The position numbers were made by a program, and so were the translations under genes. Of a DNA stretch of 64,000 bases, positions 26,374 through 35,335 are shown in pieces. This DNA comes from Caldicellulosiruptor bescii DSM 6725 (GTDB taxonomy: Bacteria > Bacillota > Thermoanaerobacteria > Caldicellulosiruptorales > Caldicellulosiruptoraceae), in NCBI RefSeq assembly GCF_000022325.1, contig NC_012034.1, positions 2,834,001 through 2,898,000 on the forward strand, given 5' to 3'. The stretch's first letter is position 1. Each line of letters starts with the position of its first letter. The notes under the pieces are model-generated. The model was not told the origin of the DNA and made no database searches. It was given only the letters and a program-made list of their open reading frames with translations.

Positions 26374-27183
26374 TTATTTCCTTGGTATCCATAAGTAGTC
26401 AACCGAAGATTTTTTTGCAACAGGCTGAGGATAAAGGCACATCAGCTGTTTTATTTCTTTGTCTATACAACAGTTTACCTTCAAGCCAAGTTCTCTTGCC
26501 TTTTCGTATGTTATTGGAAAATCATGTGTGTATTTACCCTCAACAAGCTCATTTGCTATTTTTTGAGCAACATCCTCAGAATAGTTGTCAGACAAAAGTT
26601 CCAAAACTATTTCTTTTGTTTGTCTGATAGCTTTTTTAGCAATGTCTGCTAAAATCAATGTTTTGTCGTCAATCTCATTGACAGCTTTTTGTTTTACAAC
26701 CTCTAAAATTGATACAGCAGGAAATTCGCCAATCTGTGGGTCAACAGGTCCCAAAATCGCATCCTCTGACATAACTATTTCATCTGCTGCAAGTGCAATG
26801 AGTGTACAGCCTGACATTGCATAGTGCGGAACATGAACAGTAACTTTGCCTTTGTGACGTTTTATAGCTCTTGCAATCTGTGTTGCAGCTAAAACAAGTC
26901 CGCCCGGTGTGTGAAGAATTATATCAAGCGGGATTGACGGGTCTGTCATGTTGATTGCCCTTATTACTTCTTCCGAATCGTTTATGTCAATATACTTGTA
27001 AATTGGAAAGCCCAAAAAACTCATGGTTTCTTGCCTGTGAACAAGAAGTATTACCCTTGAACCTCTCTTTTTCTCTATTTTTGCAATTAACTTTTGCCTT
27101 GCTGATTCAAGCATCCTCTGTTTTAAAGCAGGTTGAAGAGAACTTGCTATTATGAAAAATATGAGTAAATCCCAAAAACTCAT
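26374..27183 (-). CDS. Membrane-anchored Clp-fold serine protease (SDH/SppA-like)
   Basis: A 269-residue protein of the serine dehydrogenase proteinase family (Clp/crotonase fold). One N-terminal membrane span (FWDLLIFFIIASSL) is followed by the protease domain: IPLDIILHTPGGLVLAATQI near residue 95 and the nucleophile Ser in HYAMSGCTLIALAADEIVM near 135. The ATG at 27183 has GGGAAG 8 nt upstream. It lies 26 nt after the rhomboid gene on the same strand, so two intramembrane or membrane-linked proteases are probably made together, perhaps acting in sequence on membrane proteins. Confidence 0.88.
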   Translation of the reverse strand: MSFWDLLIFFIIASSLQPALKQRMLESARQKLIAKIEKKRGSRVILLVHRQETMSFLGFPIYKYIDINDSEEVIRAINMTDPSIPLDIILHTPGGLVLAATQIARAIKRHKGKVTVHVPHYAMSGCTLIALAADEIVMSEDAILGPVDPQIGEFPAVSILEVVKQKAVNEIDDKTLILADIAKKAIRQTKEIVLELLSDNYSEDVAQKIANELVEGKYTHDFPITYEKARELGLKVNCCIDKEIKQLMCLYPQPVAKKSSVDYLWIPRK

Positions 27184-27209
27184 AACAAACACTTCCCTTT
27201 GTTAGAATT

Positions 27210-27938
27210 TTAATAGTACCTGTAGTAAAAAATTTCATCATCGAAAAAATTGTTGTATCTACGGTACCTCTTTTTGAAGAAATTAACTGTAAGTGCGCCA
27301 AACACAAATCCACCAATGTGAGCCCACCATGCAATCCCGCTCCCAAATACAGGTCCAAACAGTTCTAAAATCCCAGATGATACCTGCGATAAAAACCATA
27401 AACCAAGATAAAATACAGCCGGGATGTTTACAAAAAGTGGAATAAATCCAATCGGTATAAGTGTAACAATGTTTGAAAGAGGAAACATTAGAAAGTATGC
27501 ACCCATCACACCTGCGATTGCACCAGATGCTCCAACAACCGCAACAAGAGAGTGTGCATTGAAAAACCAGTGAGTATAAGCTGCAGAAAACCCACTCAGA
27601 AGATAGAATATTAAAAACCTAAAATGTCCCACTCTGTCTTCAACATTGTCGCCAAAAAGCCAGAGCGACCACATGTTGGATATAAGGTGCATCCAACTTC
27701 CGTGCATAAACATTGAACATATTATTGGCCATATGGAATAGATAATTCCTGTTATAAGTCCATCAGACAAAGCCCTTGAGAATTTTTCTGGTATAAATCC
27801 ATATCTGTAAACAAATTCCTGTGCTGCCTCAGGTGGAATAGAGACCTGAAATAAAAAAATAAGCACATTTACAATGATTATAAACCATGTCATAAAAGGC
27901 TTTTCCCTGCTTGGAATTGTGTCTTTAAGTGGAATCAC
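27210..27938 (-). CDS. Rhomboid-family intramembrane serine protease
   Basis: A 242-residue polytopic membrane protein with six hydrophobic spans. The catalytic Ser is in GASGAIAGVMGAY near residue 138 and the catalytic His in WWAHIGGFVFGAL near 210; the L1 loop region has MFMHGSWMHLISNMWSLWLFG. It cleaves substrates within the membrane. It is the first gene of a pair with the SDH-type protease. The sequence ends in a Tyr- and Arg-rich cytoplasmic tail. Confidence 0.94.
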   Translation of the reverse strand: MIPLKDTIPSREKPFMTWFIIIVNVLIFLFQVSIPPEAAQEFVYRYGFIPEKFSRALSDGLITGIIYSIWPIICSMFMHGSWMHLISNMWSLWLFGDNVEDRVGHFRFLIFYLLSGFSAAYTHWFFNAHSLVAVVGASGAIAGVMGAYFLMFPLSNIVTLIPIGFIPLFVNIPAVFYLGLWFLSQVSSGILELFGPVFGSGIAWWAHIGGFVFGALTVNFFKKRYRRYNNFFDDEIFYYRYY

Positions 27939-28024
27939 TTTTTTCTTTCCCCTTTTTTCATAAAACTCATAATTTTTAAATACCCATTTTCATGGTCAAT
28001 CTTTCTCTTCTGCTTTATTAATTT

Positions 28025-28425
28025 TCAATATTTTCTTCGCAACATTTTTTCAAACAAATTCATGGCTGAATTTAATAATATTTTGAATTTTTCCACATTT
28101 TCAAGGTATTCTTAATTGCCATGTGGTGATGAACCGTGCACTGTAGCATTCCTTACATATTCAAGTTCTCTCACTGTATCTGCTTCATCCTGTTCCTTAT
28201 CAGTTTGTTAAATCTGACCTTTTGTTCTTAATATTTTCTATTTCTAATTTTAGTCTTTCCCTTGCTTTTTCACGTAAAACATAATTTCTTGTTTGTATCA
28301 GGATTGAAAACATATTCAGTCTGTTCATACCCTACTGTCTGATCTTTTTTTAACCGTCCTTTACCTATGACCCATATAAGAATATTTGCGATATTGTTTT
28401 TTATCACCTTAAAAACCCCTTGCAT
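28025..28425 (-). pseudogene. Frameshifted hypothetical gene
   Basis: Protein-like sequence starts at ATG 28425 (MQGVFKVIKNNIANILIWVI, then KKDQTVGYEQTEYVFNPDT) and continues in other frames as NYVLREKARERLKLEIEN, then DKEQDEADTVRELEYVRNAT followed by VHGSSPHGN, then EYLENVEKFKILLNS to a TGA at 28025. At least three frame breaks are needed. The RNATVH stretch has the R-x4-H form found in HEPN domains, but this is a short motif. It lies just downstream of csx1 on the same strand, so it may once have been part of that operon. Confidence 0.55.
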
Positions 28426-28488
28426 AAAAGTTAAAAAAATAATTTGTTATTTTCTATATAACTTTCAAAGTTTTTGTTGTTTTTCTCT

Positions 28489-29925
28489 TTACACTCTTTC
28501 TTTTAACCAGCAATCTATCGTGCTCTGTGGAAGTACTTGAATGTATCTGACATAAACTTTTTCACCGTTATATCTTACTTCTGTAATATTGCCTTCAAGC
28601 CCAGAATGTGCAAAAAAGTTTCTCTTATCAGGCTCATCATAAATAGGTTTCCCCGGGTCGACAATTTTTCTCAGCCTTGTCCATTGCTCTATTTCACCAT
28701 GTTCTTGTATTTTTTCAGTGTCGTTCGAAATCTCATTTCCAAGCATTGTCCAGTTCATTGGAATACCAAATATTGTGTAAATCTGTGCAAAAGTCTGTCC
28801 AAGTTTTTCTAAATCAAACCCTGTCTGCTGGCAAAACATTGTTATATTGTATTCTTCTAAAACCTCAACAATTCCCATGTAAAAACAAAGGCTTAAAATT
28901 GCATCCAGATATGCTTTTTTATTGAGTCTTGGTGAGCTTTTGAAATCTTTTGAAAGTTGGTCTTTTGCATGATTTATTAGATTTTTAAGTTCATTTTTAA
29001 TTTCATCTATTGAATGGTACGGATGGTAGTATAAATACAGCGGGACGTTGTTTTTGATTGCTGAAAATAAAATAGTAAACATCTCTATTTTTTCTTTTAA
29101 AGCTTTTCTCTTCTCGCGTATCTGCTTTTTTTGCAAAACTTTGTTGTTACCATTCTTATCATCCTGCGGTTCTTGGTAAATGTTTCGCAAAAACGAAAAG
29201 TTGTGGTCGCACGCTTCTTTTTTGCTTATCGGTGATGAGAAAAAGGCTGTATAACTTTGCGGCTGAATATGCAGCTCATAGTTTTCTGCAGTCCTTCCCG
29301 TGATTGGGTCTGAAAATGTAAGATAAATTCTGGGTTGTCTTTCTTCATGAATCCAGTGCATAAGCTTTGTTAAAACTGCAAAATGCCTTGATGCCTCAAT
29401 CATTGCCGATATGTATATGTTGTGCCCGCTTGAGATATCAAGATAAATCTCATCTATATTTTCTTCCTTTTTATCATCAATATACCTTTCTATCATGTCA
29501 AACAGTATTTCAAGGACTATATCGTCATAGCTGCCATCAAGTTCCACGTTGTTTAGATATGTCCCCAGAGAATGAATTACAAGCGTATCATCTCTCAAAC
29601 TTTCTAAAGGTAGTTTGTTTATTATATCAAAAGGAGATTTGAGATATTCCAAGGGGTTTTCGCAAATGCTTTTAAGCTTTTCTTTTAAATCATCATCTTC
29701 GATGTATTCTTTAATCTTCTCATTCAAAAGAATGCTGACAGGATAAATCACCACTGTTTTTACCTTATGCCCTTGCTGTTCCAAAAAATCTTTCAAAACA
29801 AAGCTGGAAAGCTCTGATTCTTTTGGAATCATTTCATCTCCGTTTTGGGATTTATTTGTAATAAAAAACTTTCTCTTTGCTGTCTTTGGATTGTCTAATC
29901 GCCCTATCTGATAGATAATCTTCAT
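28489..29925 (-). CDS. csx1: Csx1-family CARF-HEPN ribonuclease
   Basis: A 478-residue ancillary type III CRISPR effector. The N-terminal CARF domain binds cyclic oligoadenylate; the visible signature is EIYLDISSGHNIYISAMIEA near residue 160. The C-terminal HEPN domain carries the catalytic R-x4-H motif as RNFFAH (R435, H440), followed by SGLEGN, typical of Csx1. When Cas10 detects target RNA, this enzyme would cut RNA unspecifically. GGGGG precedes the ATG at 29925. It lies 45 nt after csx20, and the pair follows a small zinc-ribbon gene. All residues expected for activity are present. Confidence 0.9.
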   Translation of the reverse strand: MKIIYQIGRLDNPKTAKRKFFITNKSQNGDEMIPKESELSSFVLKDFLEQQGHKVKTVVIYPVSILLNEKIKEYIEDDDLKEKLKSICENPLEYLKSPFDIINKLPLESLRDDTLVIHSLGTYLNNVELDGSYDDIVLEILFDMIERYIDDKKEENIDEIYLDISSGHNIYISAMIEASRHFAVLTKLMHWIHEERQPRIYLTFSDPITGRTAENYELHIQPQSYTAFFSSPISKKEACDHNFSFLRNIYQEPQDDKNGNNKVLQKKQIREKRKALKEKIEMFTILFSAIKNNVPLYLYYHPYHSIDEIKNELKNLINHAKDQLSKDFKSSPRLNKKAYLDAILSLCFYMGIVEVLEEYNITMFCQQTGFDLEKLGQTFAQIYTIFGIPMNWTMLGNEISNDTEKIQEHGEIEQWTRLRKIVDPGKPIYDEPDKRNFFAHSGLEGNITEVRYNGEKVYVRYIQVLPQSTIDCWLKERV

Positions 29926-29970
29926 TTGAAACCCCCTTCTTTTTCAATAAAATTTTTTGCAAAAAGCTTT

Positions 29971-30369
29971 TTAGCTGCAAAGGATATATCTTCTGAATCT
30001 TTCATGCTTGAAGACCTTTATAAGTTCAACAGAACCGTCTGGCTTTACAATCTCTTGAGCAACTCTTTTTGTTGTTGCATAAATTGGTATAAAACCGTGC
30101 TTGAAACACCAGCTAACAAGATACACTGTTGCGCCAAAATCACCCTGAATGAGACAATAATTTTCTTCTTCCCCTCTGTTTACAAGCAAATAAGATGTGA
30201 TTGGAGAAAATAAATCGCTGCTCAATTCTTTATCAGGGGGAATATTGCTCCACAAATCTTGCAGGTGTTGAGGAAGAGAAATTATCTGAGTTATTTTTAA
30301 CACTTCTTTTGCTTCTTTTTCTTGTTCTTCTGTAAGAACATGATTAAAAATCAAAAACAGCTTCCTCAA
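29971..30369 (-). CDS. csx20: Csx20-like protein, predicted ring nuclease of type III CRISPR
   Basis: A 132-residue protein starting with TTG at 30369 (GGGAG 8 nt upstream). The sequence (KLFLIFNHVLTEEQEKEAKE, LPQHLQDLWSNIPPD, CLIQGDFGATVYLVSWCFK) has the Csx20 pattern. Csx15/Csx16/Csx20 proteins have a CARF-like fold and are predicted or shown to degrade cyclic oligoadenylate, switching off effectors. Being next to csx1 suits this role. A damaged copy of the same gene lies at 49663-50046. The family name comes from memory of the pattern. Confidence 0.75.
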   Translation of the reverse strand: MRKLFLIFNHVLTEEQEKEAKEVLKITQIISLPQHLQDLWSNIPPDKELSSDLFSPITSYLLVNRGEEENYCLIQGDFGATVYLVSWCFKHGFIPIYATTKRVAQEIVKPDGSVELIKVFKHERFRRYILCS

Positions 30370-30443
30370 TTATGTCACTCCCTAAACTTTTAGTTTAATT
30401 TAATATTATTTCAAACAAGAGAACTTGCCACAAATTCTATTTT

Positions 30444-30695
30444 CTATAAGGGGCGAAGAGGTCGATTTTTGCAAAATTCGCAGCTGTCATCCTCACATTT
30501 TGGCTCAAGCCAAATGTTGCATCTTTCGCAATAATAAGCATCATACTGATAGTTATACAAAGATTCAGACAAACAAAAAGGACATAATTTGGTAACAGAG
30601 CCCATCTCAATCTGACTGATATCCACATCGCTGCCTATCATTCTTTTCTGTTCTTCTAAAAATTTTTTAAACATCATTTCAACTTTTTTCTCCAT
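30444..30695 (-). CDS. Small zinc-ribbon protein, 83 residues
   Basis: The N-terminal third is helical (MEKKVEMMFKKFLEEQKRM); the rest has three Cys pairs: CPFC, CERC and CEDDSCEFC. It probably binds two zinc ions and could bind nucleic acid or a protein partner. It is the first gene of the group zinc-ribbon/csx20/csx1 and is followed by csx20 after 74 nt. A candidate operator lies immediately upstream at 30721-30756, so it might be the regulator or an accessory of this group; that is inference. Confidence 0.65.
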   Translation of the reverse strand: MEKKVEMMFKKFLEEQKRMIGSDVDISQIEMGSVTKLCPFCLSESLYNYQYDAYYCERCNIWLEPKCEDDSCEFCKNRPLRPL

Positions 30696-30720
30696 TTCGT
30701 TATCTTCCTCATCTATTTTA

Positions 30721-30756
30721 ATACTTAAAAGTATAAATATTATACTTTTTAGTATA
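30721..30756 (-). promoter_or_regulatory. Tandem palindromes upstream of the csx20/csx1 group
   Basis: Two palindromes lie 25-61 nt before the start of the zinc-ribbon gene: ATACTTAAAAGTAT at 30721-30734 and TATACTTTTTAGTATA at 30741-30756. They share the half-site TACT/AGTA and their centres are 21 nt apart, about two helical turns, as expected for cooperative binding by a dimeric regulator. The position overlaps the likely promoter. Confidence 0.6.
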
Positions 30757-30764
30757 CCAAAGTT

Positions 30765-31012
30765 TCATTTGTGGTAACAAGATGTTGTATAATTTTTAAT
30801 ATACTCCAAAACCTTTTTCTCAAGCCAGCCGTTAAATCTTTCAGGCAGACTTTCATTACTATCGTCAAACCAAAGCTGTCTATACCATTTAATGCTGTTC
30901 AATTTCACATCTTGAACAGCTTCTTTATTCAGTTTCAAAGAATCATCTTTTACCTTTATTCTTATCTCATCTTTTTCAATGTCAAGAAAACTGCATAAAA
31001 GAGGTGATTTTA
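30765..31012 (-). pseudogene. Orphan C-terminal coding fragment
   Basis: An 82-codon open frame without a start codon reads DVKSPLLCSFLDIEKDEIRI, then KVKDDSLKLNKEAVQDVKL, then SIKWYRQLWFDDSNESLPER, ending at TGA 30765. It meets the end of the DUF1848 pseudogene exactly at 31010-31012. It looks like the tail of a different protein joined by a deletion. The family is not recognised. Confidence 0.45.
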
Positions 31013-31859
31013 CATCATATTTTTGTATGTTTTAACAATAGAATTTCTGCCATGATTTGCATAACAGTAGATGCAAAAATGTCTGCATGTGTTGAACATT
31101 CCTACATCAACACTCTGAACACAGCCACATTCCTTCCTTTTATTTTTATCTTTTTTGTATTTTATATTATTTCTAAATCCTTTTTCTCTTTTTAGTTCAT
31201 TTATAAGATCTCCATCCACACATTGAGCCTTCTTCAATCCCAGTTCTTCAACTGGCAGCTCTTCTGCGCATATCTCAATGCTCAAGCTATATTCTTTCCC
31301 CATTTTGACTATTTCACTAAAGACATTGTAAAGCTCCTCTGCCGAAAGGTCTTTTGCATTTACTTTATTCAACTTATCCGCCAACTTGCATTAAAATTCA
31401 ACATAGCTAATTATACACTTATGGGTAAAAGATGAAAGTTTTTCATAAAGCTCTTCAAATTTTTCTTTATGGTAACTGAGAGCATTTTATCATTTATAAT
31501 AATTGGGTTATTTCTCCAGATAACTCTCTTTTTTCCCTATCATATTTGAAAGCTCTATAAAAATTTTGATACCTCATCTTTTGAAGGAATTCCCGGTTCT
31601 ATATCCTTTCCATAAGACGTAACTGTAAATAGAAAGTAATATGTATACTCATCCAAGTACCTTAGCTTGTTCAAAAAATTTTTGGATTTTTTGTCCAGAA
31701 TACTATTGCATCAACATCTTCAGGAAAAAGAGATACTGCAAAAACTTGAGTGGATCTCATTGGATTTTTATACATTGAAAATCCTTCTTTTATTCTGTTT
31801 ATAAACCAATCACCATAAAATGCTGGAATATCTGTTCTTCTGCTTGCACTAATAATCAT
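31010..31859 (-). pseudogene. DUF1848 (radical-SAM-like) gene with several frameshifts
   Basis: The start MIISASRRTDIPAFYGDWFI at 31859 and the end GCVQSVDVGMFNTCRHFCIY (CYANHG follows) near 31070 are the hallmark ends of DUF1848 proteins. The middle carries recognisable family sequence (VTSYGKDIEPGIPSKDEV, then VIWRNNPIIIND, then YHKEKFEELYEKLSSFTHKC) in different frames. At least three frame breaks occur, so no full protein of about 300 residues can be made. Confidence 0.85.
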
Positions 31860-32077
31860 CTTACTGTAAACTTCCTTCTTTGATATAGGATATTCAAAAA
31901 GATTTGAAAAACATTGCTTTTATATTTTTATTTTACCATATATTTGCTCAGGACAGTATAAAATTATTTCATCAAATATTGCTATTTATTTTGATTTTTC
32001 TATATTATGTTATTAATGTTTATACATTAATTGCCATATAATGTTTTGTGCTTTGCTAATAAAGAGAATTTTAGATT

Positions 32078-32257
32078 TTGTATTTACCAATTGCTGTCGA
32101 CCTGCAATCCCCCCAAAAACCCCCGGGGGTCGACAGCAAAAGACAAATTTTGGCATGTATTGACTTGTGGGCTTTTGAGGTGTATAATAGAAATAACATA
32201 CTGCAGCTTGAAAACTTAACCATTTGTTCCTTATGAGATTTCTCAAATTATCTACGT
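32078..32257 (+). promoter_or_regulatory. Leader of CRISPR array 3
   Basis: Nearly identical over about 155 nt to the leader of array 2, with only a few single-base differences (for example CAATTGCTG for CAATTCCTG, and GAAATAAC for GAAACAAC). It contains the same CTGTCGACC/GGTCGACAG inverted repeat around 32095-32136 and the same promoter. Similarity stops about 25 nt before the first repeat. Confidence 0.88.
32160..32188 (+). promoter_or_regulatory. Sigma-A-type promoter of CRISPR array 3
   Basis: TTGACT at 32160-32165 and TATAAT at 32183-32188 with 17-nt spacing, the same as in the array 2 leader. Confidence 0.85.
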
Positions 32258-34585
32258 ATTTGTAGCCTCCCCTTTGGGGATTGAAACACATAAAAAACGT
32301 GCGATTTCCTTTTTGCCTGTTTCATTTGTAGCCTCCCCTTTGGGGATTGAAACTATTTCTTAATATACATTTTACTGCAAAATAACTTATTTGTAGCCTC
32401 CCCTTTGGGGATTGAAACCTAATTTAAACCTCCCCACTTTATGGCGTATGTCGTATTTGTAGCCTCCCCTTTGGGGATTGAAACGTACTAAACCAAGAGA
32501 AACCTTTATTTTATAATCAAATTTGTAGCCTCCCCTTTGGGGATTGAAACTCTTAATGAGCAAATCATAGCTAACCTTATGATTTAATTTGTAGCCTCCC
32601 CTTTGGGGATTGAAACATTCTTCTTTCTTTTGTTTTTCATAGTTTTCCTGAATTTGTAGCCTCCCCTTTGGGGATTGAAACATTCTTCTTTCTTTTGTTT
32701 TTCATAGTTTTCCTGAATTTGTAGCCTCCCCTTTGGGGATTGAAACATTCTTCTTTCTTTTGTTTTTCATAGTTTTCCTGAATTTGTAGCCTCCCCTTTG
32801 GGGATTGAAACACAAAATTTACAGCTATGCTCAAGAAATGATGAGCATTTGTAGCCTCCCCTTTGGGGATTGAAACCCATTAACATGGAGATATGCTTCC
32901 TTCTGTGCAAGATTTGTAGCCTCCCCTTTGGGGATTGAAACTAGATAAACAGTTTTATTCACAAATGGGGTATGATTTGTAGCCTCCCCTTTGGGGATTG
33001 AAACTGGTTTGACACGTGTAAGGTTTTCATGGGTGCCGATTTGTAGCCTCCCCTTTGGGGATTGAAACAAGTATTTTTTTCTTATTACAAACGGAATAAG
33101 CGTTATTTGTAGCCTCCCCTTTGGGGATTGAAACAATCAGCTCCTTCTTGAGCATCATACATCACCAAAAATTTGTAGCCTCCCCTTTGGGGATTGAAAC
33201 CTCTTCCTGAAAGCCCAGTTAGCTTGCTCAAGATTTGATTTGTAGCCTCCCCTTTGGGGATTGAAACCTCTAAATTGTCCACGCAAAACATCTATTTCCT
33301 CGCATTTGTAGCCTCCCCTTTGGGGATTGAAACAAATTTATATAAAAATATTTTCTGCACATTTTTATTTGTAGCCTCCCCTTTGGGGATTGAAACTCGA
33401 CCACTACCCAGCGAGAGTTTTTTGGAACAGCCAATTTGTAGCCTCCCCTTTGGGGATTGAAACTAAAGCTCTACATAGGCAGTGATAACAAGCAATATTT
33501 ATTTGTAGCCTCCCCTTTGGGGATTGAAACACAGTATCGGGGCTGCGGCGCAAGGCTGCAGCGTTCATTTGTAGCCTCCCCTTTGGGGATTGAAACTTTT
33601 GTATGTCATGCTGTCTTCCCTTCTTCCTTAGAATTTGTAGCCTCCCCTTTGGGGATTGAAACCCGCATGATTGGCAGTGGATAGCAGAGCTTGACGAATT
33701 TGTAGCCTCCCCTTTGGGGATTGAAACACAGCTTTTGCCAAATCACGATAAGTAAGTTGTCTTGATTTGTAGCCTCCCCTTTGGGGATTGAAACAAACTC
33801 TCAGCCTCTTTACACAAGTTATATAGCCTTATTTGTAGCCTCCCCTTTGGGGATTGAAACTCATATAAATACCCCCCTATCTTATTTCTTATCTTGATTT
33901 GTAGCCTCCCCTTTGGGGATTGAAACAAGTATTTTTTTCTTATTACAAACGGAATAAGCGTTATTTGTAGCCTCCCCTTTGGGGATTGAAACAAGAGAGT
34001 TTAAGACTTGCAAATTCGAGGAGTGGTAATTTGTAGCCTCCCCTTTGGGGATTGAAACAAGAGAGTTTAAGACTTGCAAATTCGAGGAGTGGTAATTTGT
34101 AGCCTCCCCTTTGGGGATTGAAACTGGAGGGAAGAGTGATGGTTTATCAAATCAAAATTGAATTTGTAGCCTCCCCTTTGGGGATTGAAACATTAACGCA
34201 TCGTCGCTATTCAGTTTGTCCTCTCTTATTTGTAGCCTCCCCTTTGGGGATTGAAACTCAGCTTCTTTTTCAACTTTTATGTTGCTTTTACTTAATTTGT
34301 AGCCTCCCCTTTGGGGATTGAAACAGACTTTTTAAAACTGTTAATTATTTTTTACCTATTATTTGTAGCCTCCCCTTTGGGGATTGAAACATGTGATAGC
34401 AAGGAATATACGATTTAAAAGAGGTGATTTGTAGCCTCCCCTTTGGGGATTGAAACTTGTGTTCTGGGTCATATAATCCATATTTTGCAGCATTTGTAGC
34501 CTCCCCTTTGGGGATTGAAACTTGCTTTCGTTTTCTCGCTCACAGTATTCAATTGGTTTGTAGCCTCCCCTTTGGGGATTGAAAC
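32258..34585 (+). CRISPR. CRISPR array 3: 36 repeats, 35 spacers
   Basis: Thirty-six 30-nt repeats, the first at 32258-32287 and the last at 34556-34585. Repeats 1-35 begin ATTTGTAGCC; the last begins GTTTGTAGCC. All end GATTGAAAC. Spacers are 33-37 nt. Three spacers occur more than once: one three times in a row (after the repeats at 32587, 32652 and 32717), one twice 858 nt apart (33069 and 33927), and one twice in a row (33993 and 34059). The last repeat is intact rather than degenerate, so the array is not terminated here; array 4 at 38662 looks like its other part. Confidence 0.98.
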
Positions 34586-34846
34586 CCTCGATGTTTTTTC
34601 GTTTTATTTTGATCTAATTCTGTGCAAAATTCGGGTATAATTCGATTGGCTGTTGGTTTTGAGGTTTGGGTTTTGTAAGAAGTTTCCATTTGTAGATGTT
34701 TGACTTAAGTAGGAAGTTGTTTAGAGATTGGTTTAAAAATTGAGATACTTTAGAGTGTTTACTTAATTTTACCGGTATTTTGGAAATATAGTGGAAAGGT
34801 ATGTTTGAAAATTTATAAGAAATTAGTGACAATGGGGTGGAAAATT

Positions 34847-35146
34847 ATGATAAAACTTAATGAGTATGGGAATATTATTTGTTCAAGGGAAAATGGAGAA
34901 GTAGTAAGAGAAAAAATATTAAAGGAAATAAAAAATGGTAATATAGTTGTAATTAATTTTGAAGGTGTTGAAATGATTAATCATTCTTTTGCAGATGAAG
35001 CATTTGGGAAATTACTTTATGATTTATCAGAAGATGTCCTTAGAAATCAAATAAAATTTGTTAATGCTAATGATGACATAAAAGGGATGATAAAAATGGC
35101 TCTTATGGAAAGACATAAACTTATTTTACTGGAAATGCAGAATTAA
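34847..35146 (+). CDS. STAS-like protein (DUF4325)
   Basis: A 99-residue protein with the DUF4325 pattern: ENGEVVREKILKEIKNGNIV, then VINFEGVEMINHSFADEAFG, where family members have a conserved SFAxExFG motif. The fold resembles anti-anti-sigma STAS domains. Members usually sit at the end of, or beside, a GHKL-type ATPase; no such partner is visible here. GGGGTGG lies 6 nt before the ATG at 34847. It is the first gene in the insert between arrays 3 and 4. Confidence 0.8.
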   Translation: MIKLNEYGNIICSRENGEVVREKILKEIKNGNIVVINFEGVEMINHSFADEAFGKLLYDLSEDVLRNQIKFVNANDDIKGMIKMALMERHKLILLEMQN

Positions 35147-35335
35147 AGTTTGTAATATATAAGATTTATTTTTGTATACTGCATGAGGGATTTGTTTTGG
35201 TAGTATATACCAAAGAATGGAAGTTTGTATTTATAAAAAATTAAAAATGTATATATCAGATTAACTTGCAGTTGAAATTAATATAACTATGAAAATTTAA
35301 TTAAAATCTATTTTTATAGAAGGAGGCGTATTAAC

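Noticed and set aside
34556-34585. The last repeat of array 3 taken as the normal array end
   Set aside because: It is intact and ends GAAAC, while the terminal repeats of arrays 1, 2 and 4 are degenerate and end in GAGGG-, GAGAGG- or GAGAAG-type sequence.
34614-34832. A 72-codon minus-strand frame at the left end of the array insert
   Set aside because: It has no ribosome binding site, a composition typical of noncoding AT-rich DNA, and no recognisable pattern.
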